Positions 9,127 through 17,217 of a stretch of 64,000 bases of DNA are shown in pieces. The stretch is from Bryobacterales bacterium (GTDB lineage: Bacteria > Acidobacteriota > Terriglobia > Bryobacterales > UBA6623), in contig JAJEHF010000197.1 of NCBI GenBank assembly GCA_022823865.1, forward strand, positions 1 to 64,000. The letters are read 5' to 3'. The position numbers and the translations under genes were made by a program. Every line of letters starts with the position of its first letter. Position 1 is the first letter of the stretch. The notes beneath the pieces were generated by a model that was not told the origin of the DNA, did no database searches, and saw nothing but the letters and a program-made list of their open reading frames with translations.

Positions 9127-10341
9127 ATGGCTGTGCCGGTCTTGGCAGTGGCAGGCGGAGACGCTCTGCGCAAAGCTCCGTACCCGGCGTGGCCGACCAT
9201 AAGCGGCACCGACCTGGAACGGGTTCGCGAGGTGCTCGAAACCTCTGGCTGGGGCGGCGGCAGTCCGCCGGTCGCCAGCTTCGAGAGCCTCTTCGCCCAG
9301 TACCACGACGCGGCCTTCGGGGTCGCCGTCTCTAGTGGCACGATGGCGCTGGAACTCGCCATGCACGCGCTTGGCATCGGCCAGGGCGACGAAGTGATCG
9401 TGCCGGCGCACAGCTTTATCGCCACGGCTACCGCCGTCTGTCGAGTCGGCGGCGTGCCTGTCTTCGTCGACATCGAAGCAGACACCTACAACCTCGACCC
9501 CGTGAGGGTCGTAGAAGGTCTTTCCGAAGCCACCAAGGCAATCATGCCGGTGCATTTTGGCGGAGTGATAGCGGACATGGACCGTCTCGTCAGCGTTGCG
9601 ACGGACCACCAAACGGTCGTAATCGAAGACGCCGCCCACGCCCATGGCGCGGAGTGGTTCGGCACGCGTGCCGGCGGTCTGGGGACGATCGGCACCTTCA
9701 GCTTTCAAAACTCGAAGGCCATGACGGCTGGAGAGGGCGGCATCTTTATCACGAATGACGAGGACTTGGCCGGCAAGGCGCGCTCGATCGCAGACGCCGG
9801 GCGCCTGCCGGGCAAGGGGTGGTTCGAGCATTTCGAGGTCGGGACCAACCTGAGGATGACTGCGATGCAAGCGGTGTTGCTGGGTTCGCAACTCGAGCGA
9901 TTGCAGGATCAGATCCGCCTCAGAGCGGCCAACTTCGGCCGCTTCCAGCGAGAGCTGGAAGGGGTTCCGGGCATTGACTTCCAGCAAGCGCCGCCCGGTG
10001 CCGCCGTACAGACACGGTATATCGTTCCGGGCCGCGTCTCGGAAGGCGAATTCGGGACGGACCGTGACCACTTTGTCGCCGCCCTCCAGGCCGAGGGTGT
10101 GCCCGTGCGGCCGTTCTACCCCCATGCCTTGTATGCGAACCCGCTGTTTGACCGGCAGCCGCACCGCGTGCTGCCGTGTCCGGTCGCAGAAGCTGCGACC
10201 CGCAATGCATTCTGGCTGCCAATGAACATCTTCATGGGCACCAAGGACGATGCGGCCGACGCCGCCAAGGCCATAGCCAAGGTCCACGAAGCATACAGGC
10301 GCAACGGATCGGAAAAGACAAACGGGTCGCCCGCCGTGTGA
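9127..10341 (+). CDS. DegT/DnrJ/EryC1/StrS-family PLP aminotransferase
   Basis: 404 aa, fold-type I sugar aminotransferase family. Visible family marks are the SSGTMALELAMHALGI phosphate-binding region near residue 75, PAHSFIATATAV, EDAAHAHGAEW (Asp contacting the PLP ring nitrogen), and SFQNSKAMTAGEGG containing the Schiff-base lysine. Such enzymes transfer an amino group from Glu/Gln to a keto-sugar nucleotide, or act as dehydratases in glycan or antibiotic sugar synthesis. No sugar-nucleotide genes flank it here, so the substrate is open; other stand-alone members act on keto-cyclitols. The start at 9127 is preceded by GGGAG at short spacing. It converges on the CRTAC1 gene. Confidence 0.85.
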   Translation: MAVPVLAVAGGDALRKAPYPAWPTISGTDLERVREVLETSGWGGGSPPVASFESLFAQYHDAAFGVAVSSGTMALELAMHALGIGQGDEVIVPAHSFIATATAVCRVGGVPVFVDIEADTYNLDPVRVVEGLSEATKAIMPVHFGGVIADMDRLVSVATDHQTVVIEDAAHAHGAEWFGTRAGGLGTIGTFSFQNSKAMTAGEGGIFITNDEDLAGKARSIADAGRLPGKGWFEHFEVGTNLRMTAMQAVLLGSQLERLQDQIRLRAANFGRFQRELEGVPGIDFQQAPPGAAVQTRYIVPGRVSEGEFGTDRDHFVAALQAEGVPVRPFYPHALYANPLFDRQPHRVLPCPVAEAATRNAFWLPMNIFMGTKDDAADAAKAIAKVHEAYRRNGSEKTNGSPAV

Positions 10342-10344
10342 CCC

Positions 10345-10369
10345 CCGGCGCGCGCCGGAGACCGGTCTC
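10345..10369. terminator. Two abutting palindromes between convergent genes
   Basis: CCGGCGCGCGCCGG (10345-10358) and GAGACCGGTCTC (10358-10369) are both perfect palindromes. They fill the gap between the stop codons of the aminotransferase and the opposing CRTAC1 gene. A bidirectional terminator or 3'-end stabiliser is plausible; there is no U-run. Confidence 0.35.
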
Positions 10370-12008
10370 AGTCCCGCCGCAACGGCTCGCGGATGGTGTG
10401 GACTTGACCCGCGGCTAGGCCCTCCAAGCGCTGGTCCGAGCCGCTCGGCCACCGCACTTCGAGATCGACCTCTGTGGCAGAGCCCAGCCCGAAATGAAGC
10501 CGCAAGTCGTGTTGCGAGAGGTAGCTGCCGCCGCCCCTGACCTCTCCTCGCTGTGTCTTGGCGCCAGCGATGACGCGCACCTTTGCGCCAATCGCGCTGC
10601 GGTTCGAGACGCTGCCCTCAAGGTGCAGCACGATCCAATTGCCGGCGGCGCTGCCTTGCTGGGCTAGCAGGGCCGGCCGCTCGTTCTGGCTGTTGATCAG
10701 CGCCTCGAGCCTGCCGTCGTTATCGATGTCGGCCAAGGCCAGGCCGCGCGCCGCGCGCTCTTGTCGCATCCCGGGCCCGGCGCTGGCCGAGATGTCCTCG
10801 AATTTTCGGCCCAGCAAGCTGCGATACAGCAAGGGCGGCTCGCGATAGCTCAGGTCGCTATCGACCAGCGTTTCGACTTCGGGGAAGACGTGGCCATTGA
10901 CCAGGAGTATGTCTCGCCAGCCGTCGTTGTCGACGTCCAGGAAACCGCAACCCCAGCCCACGAAGCGTGTATTGACCCCCAGGCCGTAGCGAACGGTCGA
11001 ATCGTCGAAATCGCCGTCCCCGCGGTTTGTGTACAAGGTCGAGCGCTCGTCAGAGAAGTTCGTGCGAAAGATATCGTCGCGACCGTCGCCGTCCGTGTCG
11101 CCAGCGGCCACGCCCATGCCGGAAAGCGCCTCTCCGTGCTCGTCGAAGGCTACGCCGCGCAAGACCGCCTCGTCGGCAAACGTGCCGTCGCGCTGGTTGA
11201 TGTATAGGATCGACGGAGTGCGGTCGCAGGCGACGTAGATGTCCGCCCAGCCGTCCCCGTTGAAGTCTCCGCTGACGGCTCCGAGCGAGTAGTTGCGGCC
11301 GGGAGCGGCGATCCCGCTTTTTCGGGACGCGTCGGTGAAGCGGCCCGCGCCCTCATTGAGCAGAAACTCGTTGCGGGCGAACGGCAGGCCGCGCGGGCCG
11401 CAGGCGACGGGCATGTCGCGATAGAAGCAGTACGGGTTCTGGCCCGGTTCCGGCGTGCGCTCGAAATCGAACTCGAGGTAGTTGGCAATGAATAGGTCCA
11501 GGTCGCCGTCATTGTCAGCGTCGAGAAAAGCGCAGCCCGTGCTGTAGCTGCCGCTGTCGGGGACGGGCACATGCTCGAACCGTTTGCCGGACTGGTTGCG
11601 ATAGAGGCGATTCTCGCCCCAGTAGGTGACGAAGAGGTCGGCGAACCCATCGTTGTCCACATCGCCGACGCAGGCGCCCTGCCCCCAGCCTTCGCTCAGC
11701 AGTCCCGCTCGCTCGGTCACGTCAACGAAGCGCCGCCCGCCCTGGTTCTGGTACAGGCGGTTGGTGCCGCCCTGCCCCGACACCACGAAGGCATCCGGAA
11801 GGCCGTCGGCGTTGAAGTCGAAGAAGGCTGCGCCGCTGCCGGTGGTTTCGAGAATCCAAGCCTTGGAGCGGTCTCCGCCGTTGGGGAACACGTGTTGCAA
11901 TCCCGCGGTAGCGGCGATATCGACGTAATGGATCGACTCCGCCCGAATGTTCGCGGCACCGGCGGCCAGCAGCGCGAGCGCCGCGCATGCGGTGTCGCGT
12001 GCTCTCAT
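10368..12008 (-). CDS. CRTAC1-family exported FG-GAP/VCBS propeller with ASPIC/UnbV domain
   Basis: 546 aa. A signal peptide (ACAALALLAAGAANIRA) is followed by FG-GAP/VCBS repeats with calcium-binding DxNxDG-type loops (DFNADGLPD, DVDNDGFAD, DADNDGDLD, DFNGDGWAD, DTDGDGRDD, DVDNDGWRD, DIDNDGRLE). The C-terminal ~85 residues form an ASPIC/UnbV domain (SNRSAIGAKVRV, GGGSYLSQHDLRLHFGLG). The fold suggests a secreted binding protein. It is the third gene of an operon, its ATG overlapping the TPR gene stop (ATGA), so translation is probably coupled. A paralogue is encoded at 27691-29511. Confidence 0.88.
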   Translation of the reverse strand: MRARDTACAALALLAAGAANIRAESIHYVDIAATAGLQHVFPNGGDRSKAWILETTGSGAAFFDFNADGLPDAFVVSGQGGTNRLYQNQGGRRFVDVTERAGLLSEGWGQGACVGDVDNDGFADLFVTYWGENRLYRNQSGKRFEHVPVPDSGSYSTGCAFLDADNDGDLDLFIANYLEFDFERTPEPGQNPYCFYRDMPVACGPRGLPFARNEFLLNEGAGRFTDASRKSGIAAPGRNYSLGAVSGDFNGDGWADIYVACDRTPSILYINQRDGTFADEAVLRGVAFDEHGEALSGMGVAAGDTDGDGRDDIFRTNFSDERSTLYTNRGDGDFDDSTVRYGLGVNTRFVGWGCGFLDVDNDGWRDILLVNGHVFPEVETLVDSDLSYREPPLLYRSLLGRKFEDISASAGPGMRQERAARGLALADIDNDGRLEALINSQNERPALLAQQGSAAGNWIVLHLEGSVSNRSAIGAKVRVIAGAKTQRGEVRGGGSYLSQHDLRLHFGLGSATEVDLEVRWPSGSDQRLEGLAAGQVHTIREPLRRD

Positions 12009-13030
12009 GGCGCCTCGCCGATACGCTTGAGAAAATCGCTGAACTCGCCTTCGGACGGGGCCTGCAGCTCTTCCAGCGCCCGCTGGACGCGCTGGGCGTC
12101 CTCGCGCCGACCCGCATTGCGATATGCCAGCATCAGGCTGTAATGCGCGGGCTCGCTCGCGGGATGCAGGGCCAGCGCGCGCTCGAGCAGGACGATTGCC
12201 TCGTCGTACTGTTCCAGGCGAGAGCGTTCCTTCGCTAGCGCGACTAGCGCCTCGGGGAACTCGCTGTCGAGCGAGACGGCCCGCTCGAAGTGCAGCAGCG
12301 CTTCGGATGGTCGGCCCAGCACTTGGAGGATCTGGCCGACTTGAAATTCCGCCACCGCGTCTCTAGGGTTGAGCTCCAGCTCGGCGCGGAATTCTTCCAA
12401 GGCCTCGGTGAGCGCCTGCGGCTCGTGGGAGCGCATCAGCAGGGCGCGGCCCAAGCGGTAGTGCAGGTTCAATGTTCCGGGCGCTTTCTCGATGGCCTTG
12501 CGATATTCGCGAACAGCGTCGTCGTAGCGCCCTTGGATTTCGAAGATCTCGGCCGAGAGTTGGTTCACCCGGAACGATGCCGGGGCGGATGCAAACATCG
12601 CCTCGACCGCCTCGTTCCACCCCTTCAAGTACAGCCTGGCGGTCTCGTATAGCACGTCGGGGTCGTCGGATAGTTCGGCGGGAATGCCTTCGAGAGCGGC
12701 AAGAGCGGCGTCAAATCGCTTTTCTCCGATGGCGCAGCGCGCCATCGCCAGTCCTGCCAGCTTGGCGACGGTCCGGTCCTGCCTGTCCGCCGATTCGAGA
12801 CGCTCCATGGCTTCCGCGCACTGGCCCAAGGAAGCATCGACGATCGCTTCCAGCGTGGGTGCGCGCGGATCCGAGGACGCTGCGAAGCGCTGCTTCGCGG
12901 CGGCGTATTCCCCGGAACCGAAATGCCGCAGGCCATCCTCGAAGGGCTGGTCAGCCATTGCGGGCAGTCCGGCCGAGAGCAGGCACGCCAGCCCTGCCGC
13001 GACAGTCAGTTGGCCCCTAGTGGCCGGCAT
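12005..13030 (-). CDS. Exported tetratricopeptide-repeat protein
   Basis: 341 aa. A signal peptide-like N-terminus (VAAGLACLLSAGLPAMA) precedes helical TPR units over most of the chain, e.g. YDDAVREYRKAIEKAPGTLNLHYRLGRAL and PSEALLHFERAVSLDSEFPEALVALA with the A8/G/Y/P TPR signature. It is likely a periplasmic scaffold for protein contacts. It lies between a small exported protein (14-bp overlap upstream) and the CRTAC1 protein (4-bp overlap downstream). This TPR plus CRTAC1 pairing suggests a shared extracytoplasmic complex; that is inference from operon structure. Confidence 0.8.
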   Translation of the reverse strand: MPATRGQLTVAAGLACLLSAGLPAMADQPFEDGLRHFGSGEYAAAKQRFAASSDPRAPTLEAIVDASLGQCAEAMERLESADRQDRTVAKLAGLAMARCAIGEKRFDAALAALEGIPAELSDDPDVLYETARLYLKGWNEAVEAMFASAPASFRVNQLSAEIFEIQGRYDDAVREYRKAIEKAPGTLNLHYRLGRALLMRSHEPQALTEALEEFRAELELNPRDAVAEFQVGQILQVLGRPSEALLHFERAVSLDSEFPEALVALAKERSRLEQYDEAIVLLERALALHPASEPAHYSLMLAYRNAGRREDAQRVQRALEELQAPSEGEFSDFLKRIGEAP

Positions 13031-13301
13031 CGTCCATCATCAGGTCCAACTCGCCAAAGCGGTGGCGGCGGCGGTCTTCCAAGTACCGGAAGGCCAGCAT
13101 TGGCGGGTCTCCCGGTGCGAGGCGGCCGATGGGCTTGAGCCGCTCGGATGCGCTTACGCCAATCAAGCCCAGGCGTCCGGATTGCTCGATGTCCCGGAGC
13201 AGCCGAGCCTCTGCCCCTGCGTTCCCTGTGGTTGTCGCCCCTGCGCCGAGAGCCAGAACGACGACCGGCAGCTTCAACGCCGCCTCGCGAAGCACTGTCA
13301 T
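13017..13301 (-). CDS. Small exported protein of unknown function, first gene of TPR-CRTAC1 operon
   Basis: 94 aa. The start ATG at 13301 has GAAGG 6 nt upstream and follows a TATAAT -10 element by about 20 nt. The N-terminus (VLREAALKLPVVVLALGAG) looks like a signal peptide or anchor. The rest is short and charged, ending in an acidic stretch (ELDLMMDDAGH), with no family I recognise. It overlaps the TPR gene by 14 bp, which argues that it is real and co-translated. Confidence 0.55.
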   Translation of the reverse strand: MTVLREAALKLPVVVLALGAGATTTGNAGAEARLLRDIEQSGRLGLIGVSASERLKPIGRLAPGDPPMLAFRYLEDRRRHRFGELDLMMDDAGH

Positions 13302-13320
13302 CGTTACCTTCACTGTGGGG

Positions 13321-13326
13321 ATTATA
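13321..13326 (-). promoter_or_regulatory. Candidate -10 element for the TPR-CRTAC1 operon
   Basis: On the minus strand the hexamer is a perfect TATAAT, 19 nt before the ATG at 13301; the -35 region 17 nt further up (TGCCAC) is poor. The short leader holds the GAAGG ribosome site. Confidence 0.45.
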
Positions 13327-13628
13327 GTGTGCCAGGGAAAGGCGTGGCAGGGCACAGTGCTGAATCTCTGTAAGTGATTTGCAGAAAATGACTTACGGAA
13401 GGAATCCCGGCTAAGTGCCCTTCGCTCGGCCGCCCATCTTCAGCGAGAATTCGGTTCCCGATGGAAGCCAGTTACGGACGAATCCGGCACGGTGCGCCGG
13501 AGTCCTGGGCACGGTTCGGGGGGCTCGCGCTCGCCTCCCGATGGTCTGCTAAGCGCGGCCCCTACAGATCGTCGCACGACTTCGACTGGGGACGCTAGCT
13601 GCGCGGGAGTTTCTGGGGGCATGTGTCC
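13327..13628. other. Non-coding stretch with an inverted repeat
   Basis: No gene seen. GTAAGT (13370-13375) and ACTTAC (13391-13396) form an inverted repeat with a 15-nt centre, 43 bp upstream of the -10 element of the minus-strand operon; a regulator site is possible. The remainder to 13628 shows nothing. Confidence 0.3.
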
Positions 13629-14411
13629 CTACCGGCTGAATTCATAGTTGCTGCGGTCCGGCTCGGGATCCTCGCGGTCCTCCTCCAGCCGCCCAACGGT
13701 CTCGCCAGTGCCGTAGTCGGCAAGGAGCGGCTTGTCAGGCCGGGCTGACGACGTGCGACGTACGCGCTTGGCTTCGTGGCGTTGCTCTTCAGCCTCTCTC
13801 AGGGCCAGTCCCTGCAGCCAGTCCCTGCACCATGGGGCCGGCGCTTCTATCTGCCAAGTAACCTTTCCCCGCTCCAGCTGGCATTGCTCGACAGGTCTGG
13901 GCAGGTGGAACTCGTCATGCTCGGAATTGTCGAGGAGCCGAAGCAAGTCGAATCGCTCCGCCGAGCGGAGTAGGTTGGACAGAGAGGATCTCCAGAGTTT
14001 GGGAATCCGTTTCGGGTCGACCCTGTGTCCGGTGCCGGAATACACGCGATGTTCGATTCTGTCGGTGTTGATCTGCGGGTCGTTGGTGCCGAGGAATACC
14101 CCTTCGACGCGGTAACCGGCCTTGATGACGCGCTCCACGAGGACCGGGCCGGGCTGACCGGAATAGGTGCTTTCCGTGCCGAAGTCCAGCCGCTGGTTGA
14201 TCGATTCTTCAATCTGGGCATCGACGTACACTCGCGTCCGGGCGTGGGCCTCCGGGCTGTTCCAGTCCCCGATGCCACCGGCGAACGAGTCTCGGTCGAA
14301 ATAGCGGCTCGGCAGCAGGTCGTAGTTGTTGCGCTTCCAAGCAGTCTTGCCGACTCCGTCGCAGCCCATGACGATGGTAAATACCGGGCGCGGATCGGGC
14401 AGTTCGGACAT
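13629..14411 (-). CDS. Zeta-toxin-like P-loop kinase
   Basis: 260 aa. Walker A motif GCDGVGKT at residues 16-23, followed by FDRDSFAGGIGDW and by TESTYSG, positions typical of zeta-toxin/AAA_33 kinases. Classical zeta toxins phosphorylate UDP-GlcNAc; many chromosomal relatives have unknown substrates. No epsilon-type or other small antitoxin gene lies on either side, so it may be an orphan or a non-toxic kinase. The C-terminal 60 residues are highly charged (EEDREDPEPDRS) and probably disordered. Confidence 0.7.
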   Translation of the reverse strand: MSELPDPRPVFTIVMGCDGVGKTAWKRNNYDLLPSRYFDRDSFAGGIGDWNSPEAHARTRVYVDAQIEESINQRLDFGTESTYSGQPGPVLVERVIKAGYRVEGVFLGTNDPQINTDRIEHRVYSGTGHRVDPKRIPKLWRSSLSNLLRSAERFDLLRLLDNSEHDEFHLPRPVEQCQLERGKVTWQIEAPAPWCRDWLQGLALREAEEQRHEAKRVRRTSSARPDKPLLADYGTGETVGRLEEDREDPEPDRSNYEFSR

Positions 14412-14568
14412 GCCCTAATTGTCCACCCACGTCTCCCGCACAGTTCGCGAGGATCGTTTAGAACGGGTCCTGGCTAACGTCAATATCGAGATCACTCTTC
14501 GACATACAGGCTTGTTCTTGATCGCTAGCGGGAATCGCAGCGTGCGCCGCTACCGCCGGCACGATCGC

Positions 14569-15855
14569 TCAGCCGGCAGCGCGCGGATCGAGCCCCAGCC
14601 AGGCGGCGCAACTCAGGAAGACCTCCTCGGGCCTTTGGGGCGCGTCCGAGACGAGCAGCGGGAAATCCGGAGGCGCGATCGCGAACAATGCGTCCATGCC
14701 CGTTCCGATGAAGAGGTACGCCGTGTTCCGCCGGTACTCGGCGTATTTCTCGCATTCCTGCCAGATGTACTGGTAGAACACTTCCAAGTCGACGTATGAG
14801 CCCAGCATGTCTGCTTGCGTGGGAATCGGGTTGGTCTCCTCTTGGTCGGAATAGATCAGCAGGCTGCTGAACGGCTTGACCTTGTTGCGGATCCCGAACG
14901 AGGCGAGCAACACCGAAGGGCGCGCCCGCCGGATGGCCTGCAAGGACGCCCATTCGACAAACGTGTTGTTGATCAGCAGCGTGCCGTTGCCGTTGAGCAG
15001 GACCGATTGGAGGAAGTCCTGCATGACCGGATCGCGTCCGGCAGCCCGTCGCAGGGCTCCCGGATTCATCTTCTGCAGGCGCTCGCCCAGCTGACGCGGC
15101 CCGGGAATCTTCTCTTGGGTGACCAGTTCGTTGACATCCTTCATCAGCGCCTGACGCAGGTCGGCCATGCGTTCGAAGCTCAGGCCGGTCCAGCCGGCGA
15201 ACCCCCGGGCCAGGCGCATCAGCGGGTCAGAAGCCTCGACCACCCAGGTGTCAAACTGGCTTTCGGAGCGTTGGGCGCCATACAGGTCGAAGATGCTGGG
15301 GCGCTGCCCGGCCAGCGCGGCCCCGCTCAACAGGCGGGCGAGATAGTCGCGCAGCGGCGCATCGTCGGCCAGCGCTAGCGGCACCACGCGCCCGCGGTCG
15401 CGGATCCGCGTCCACATGCGGTCGGGTCCCATCGGAAGCTCGGCCGGAGAGACGACTGCCACCAAGCGCGGCTTGCCGGCGCGCGCCACCTCGGCGTCGA
15501 GCAATGGGTCGATCCGGGCGAAGATACCGGCGATGGCCTGGCGCCATTCGGCGAGGTGGCGATTGCGCTGCAGGAAGTCCACGTGCTCAAGCGTGAAGTC
15601 CTTGGTCTTCCAGATTCCCCCGCGGATGTCCATCTTCTGCTCGACCTGCCGCAACGGGTCGAACAGTTCTGCGACAGCTTCGTCGGAGGATCGCTCCAGC
15701 AGGCCGAACAGCCTCTCGAAGTAGCCCTGTTCGGCAGGGAAGAGACGCTGCCAGTCCCTGATGCGATCAAGGGAGTAGACGGCGAAGGTCACGGGAAGGC
15801 GCTCGAAGAGGCCGCCATCGATCAGACGCTTGATTGCTGGACTGTAGTTCTGCAT
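14569..15855 (-). CDS. Conserved-looking protein of unknown function (428 aa)
   Basis: No signal peptide, no membrane span and no family motif I can name. The chain is mixed alpha/beta and soluble, with a well-formed segment NGTLLINNTFVEWASLQAIRRARP near residue 300 and an aromatic-rich patch (YVDLEVFYQYIWQECEKYAEYRR) near 365. Codon use and length argue for a real gene. It stands alone: the zeta-like kinase gene downstream starts 157 bp away on the same strand, and 318 bp of non-coding sequence lie upstream. Confidence 0.6.
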   Translation of the reverse strand: MQNYSPAIKRLIDGGLFERLPVTFAVYSLDRIRDWQRLFPAEQGYFERLFGLLERSSDEAVAELFDPLRQVEQKMDIRGGIWKTKDFTLEHVDFLQRNRHLAEWRQAIAGIFARIDPLLDAEVARAGKPRLVAVVSPAELPMGPDRMWTRIRDRGRVVPLALADDAPLRDYLARLLSGAALAGQRPSIFDLYGAQRSESQFDTWVVEASDPLMRLARGFAGWTGLSFERMADLRQALMKDVNELVTQEKIPGPRQLGERLQKMNPGALRRAAGRDPVMQDFLQSVLLNGNGTLLINNTFVEWASLQAIRRARPSVLLASFGIRNKVKPFSSLLIYSDQEETNPIPTQADMLGSYVDLEVFYQYIWQECEKYAEYRRNTAYLFIGTGMDALFAIAPPDFPLLVSDAPQRPEEVFLSCAAWLGLDPRAAG

Positions 15856-16173
15856 GGCGTCCGGAAGCGGTCGATGCCTAGCGTCGGAGTGTTAGTTCCT
15901 GTGGCCCATGCGCTTCGAGCGATCGGGCCGCGACCTCACTGCGCTGGTGCCCGACCGTGCTCCGTTCGCGGCCGGACTGCGGCTTAACGATTGTGCAGAC
16001 CGCACCGCTAGTATCGTATCGTCGCTGACGTCTCGAACGGGCGATTACCTATCTGCCTCTATCTCTTCGTTGCGACCCGAAAACGCGATGGATTCGCATC
16101 TAGCGGCCTCGGGCAAGAGTCGATGGCTTAGGATTCAATGCCGCACCCGTCCCCTTGCGACAATGTGGAAACC
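15856..16173. other. Non-coding stretch between divergent genes, nothing recognised
   Basis: 318 bases separate the minus-strand 428-aa gene from the plus-strand monooxygenase gene. It should hold two promoters, but I see no confident pair of hexamers and no hairpin worth naming. Confidence 0.4.
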
Positions 16174-16479
16174 ATGATTCACGTCATCGCATCAATCCGC
16201 GTCAAAGAGGGAGCCTTGGACGAGTACGTAGCGCTCTTCAAGGGGAACGTGCCGAATGTGCTCGCCGAGGACGGCTGTGTCCAGTACTGCCCGTGCGTTG
16301 ATGCCGAGACGGGTTGGAAGACTCAGGCGCTGGACCCCCAGCGGATGACGGTTGTTGAGCAGTGGGAAAGCATGGAAGCCCTGCAAGCCCATGCCCGGGC
16401 GCCGCACATGGCAGCTTTCCGCGAGAGGGCCGGGCACCTCGTCGAGGGCATGACGCTGCAAGTCGTCGAAGACGCTTGA
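16174..16479 (+). CDS. ABM-superfamily (YgiN-like) small monooxygenase
   Basis: 101 aa, the usual length for antibiotic-biosynthesis-monooxygenase domains. The pattern IHVIASIRVKEGALDEYVALF, then CVQYCP, then VVEQWESMEALQAHARAPHMAAF is the ferredoxin-like ABM fold of quinol monooxygenase YgiN relatives. These cofactorless proteins oxidise quinols or detoxify electrophiles; the substrate here is unknown. The gene converges with the YhhQ gene 23 bp away. Confidence 0.8.
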   Translation: MIHVIASIRVKEGALDEYVALFKGNVPNVLAEDGCVQYCPCVDAETGWKTQALDPQRMTVVEQWESMEALQAHARAPHMAAFRERAGHLVEGMTLQVVEDA

Positions 16480-16502
16480 TCCGCTGGCGGCTTGCGGCAT
16501 TT

Positions 16503-17183
16503 CTAGGCCGACTCGTGGATCAGGCCGCGCCGGCGGGACTCCTCCCGGATGTCCGCGAACAGCCAAGTGCCCAAGTACATCAAGGGTGTGTCCGCGGCTG
16601 CGACCAGCAGTTTGAAGATATAGCTGGCGATGATCACCGCTGTGATCTCAGACCACGACCAGACGCCGTAGAACAAGATCGTCACCACTGCCGTCGTGTC
16701 GATGAGCTGGCTCAGCATGGTCGAAGCGTTGTTGCGCAGCCACAGATACCGCCCGTCCGTGAGCTTGCGCCAGAAGTGGTAGAGGCGAATGTCCACGAAC
16801 TGCGCTATCAGGTAAGCCACCATGCTGGCGAAGATGGCACGAGCGCTTTGGCCGAAGACCGCCATGTAATGGTCTTGGATGACAGGTTCCTGCAAGTGGG
16901 ACACCGGCAGCACTCGTCCGATCTGCAGCAGCACCAGCATGTATATCGATACCGCGGCTCCGGTCAGCACGATCGCATTGGCGCGCTGCTTGCCGTACAA
17001 CTCGCTGATGAGGTCGGTGCATAGGAAGGTGATCGGGTAGGGCAGCACGCCCAAGCTGATCGTGGCCACGCCGACGATCGGCAGCGGAACGTCGAGGAAC
17101 TTGAAAACGAACGTGTTCGCCAGGACCAGGCTGGAGAGAAAGAATCCAGACAAGATGAGGAACACGTAGTCGAAACGCTTCAT
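16503..17183 (-). CDS. yhhQ: Queuosine-precursor transporter YhhQ (VUT/DUF165 family)
   Basis: 226-aa integral membrane protein with about six hydrophobic spans. Family marks are FVFKFLDVPLPIVGVATISLGVLPYPITFLCTDLISELYGKQRA, FASMVAYLIAQFVDIRLYHFWR, and STMLSQLIDTTAVVTILF. YhhQ proteins import preQ0/preQ1 for queuosine modification of tRNA. The start is placed at 17183 (AAGGG 8 nt upstream); an ATG at 17219 would overlap the divergent DUF1501 gene. No queuosine synthesis gene is present in the window. Confidence 0.88.
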   Translation of the reverse strand: MKRFDYVFLILSGFFLSSLVLANTFVFKFLDVPLPIVGVATISLGVLPYPITFLCTDLISELYGKQRANAIVLTGAAVSIYMLVLLQIGRVLPVSHLQEPVIQDHYMAVFGQSARAIFASMVAYLIAQFVDIRLYHFWRKLTDGRYLWLRNNASTMLSQLIDTTAVVTILFYGVWSWSEITAVIIASYIFKLLVAAADTPLMYLGTWLFADIREESRRRGLIHESA

Positions 17184-17217
17184 GCGATTGCCCTTCGGTG
17201 GTACCATATAGACTGCC

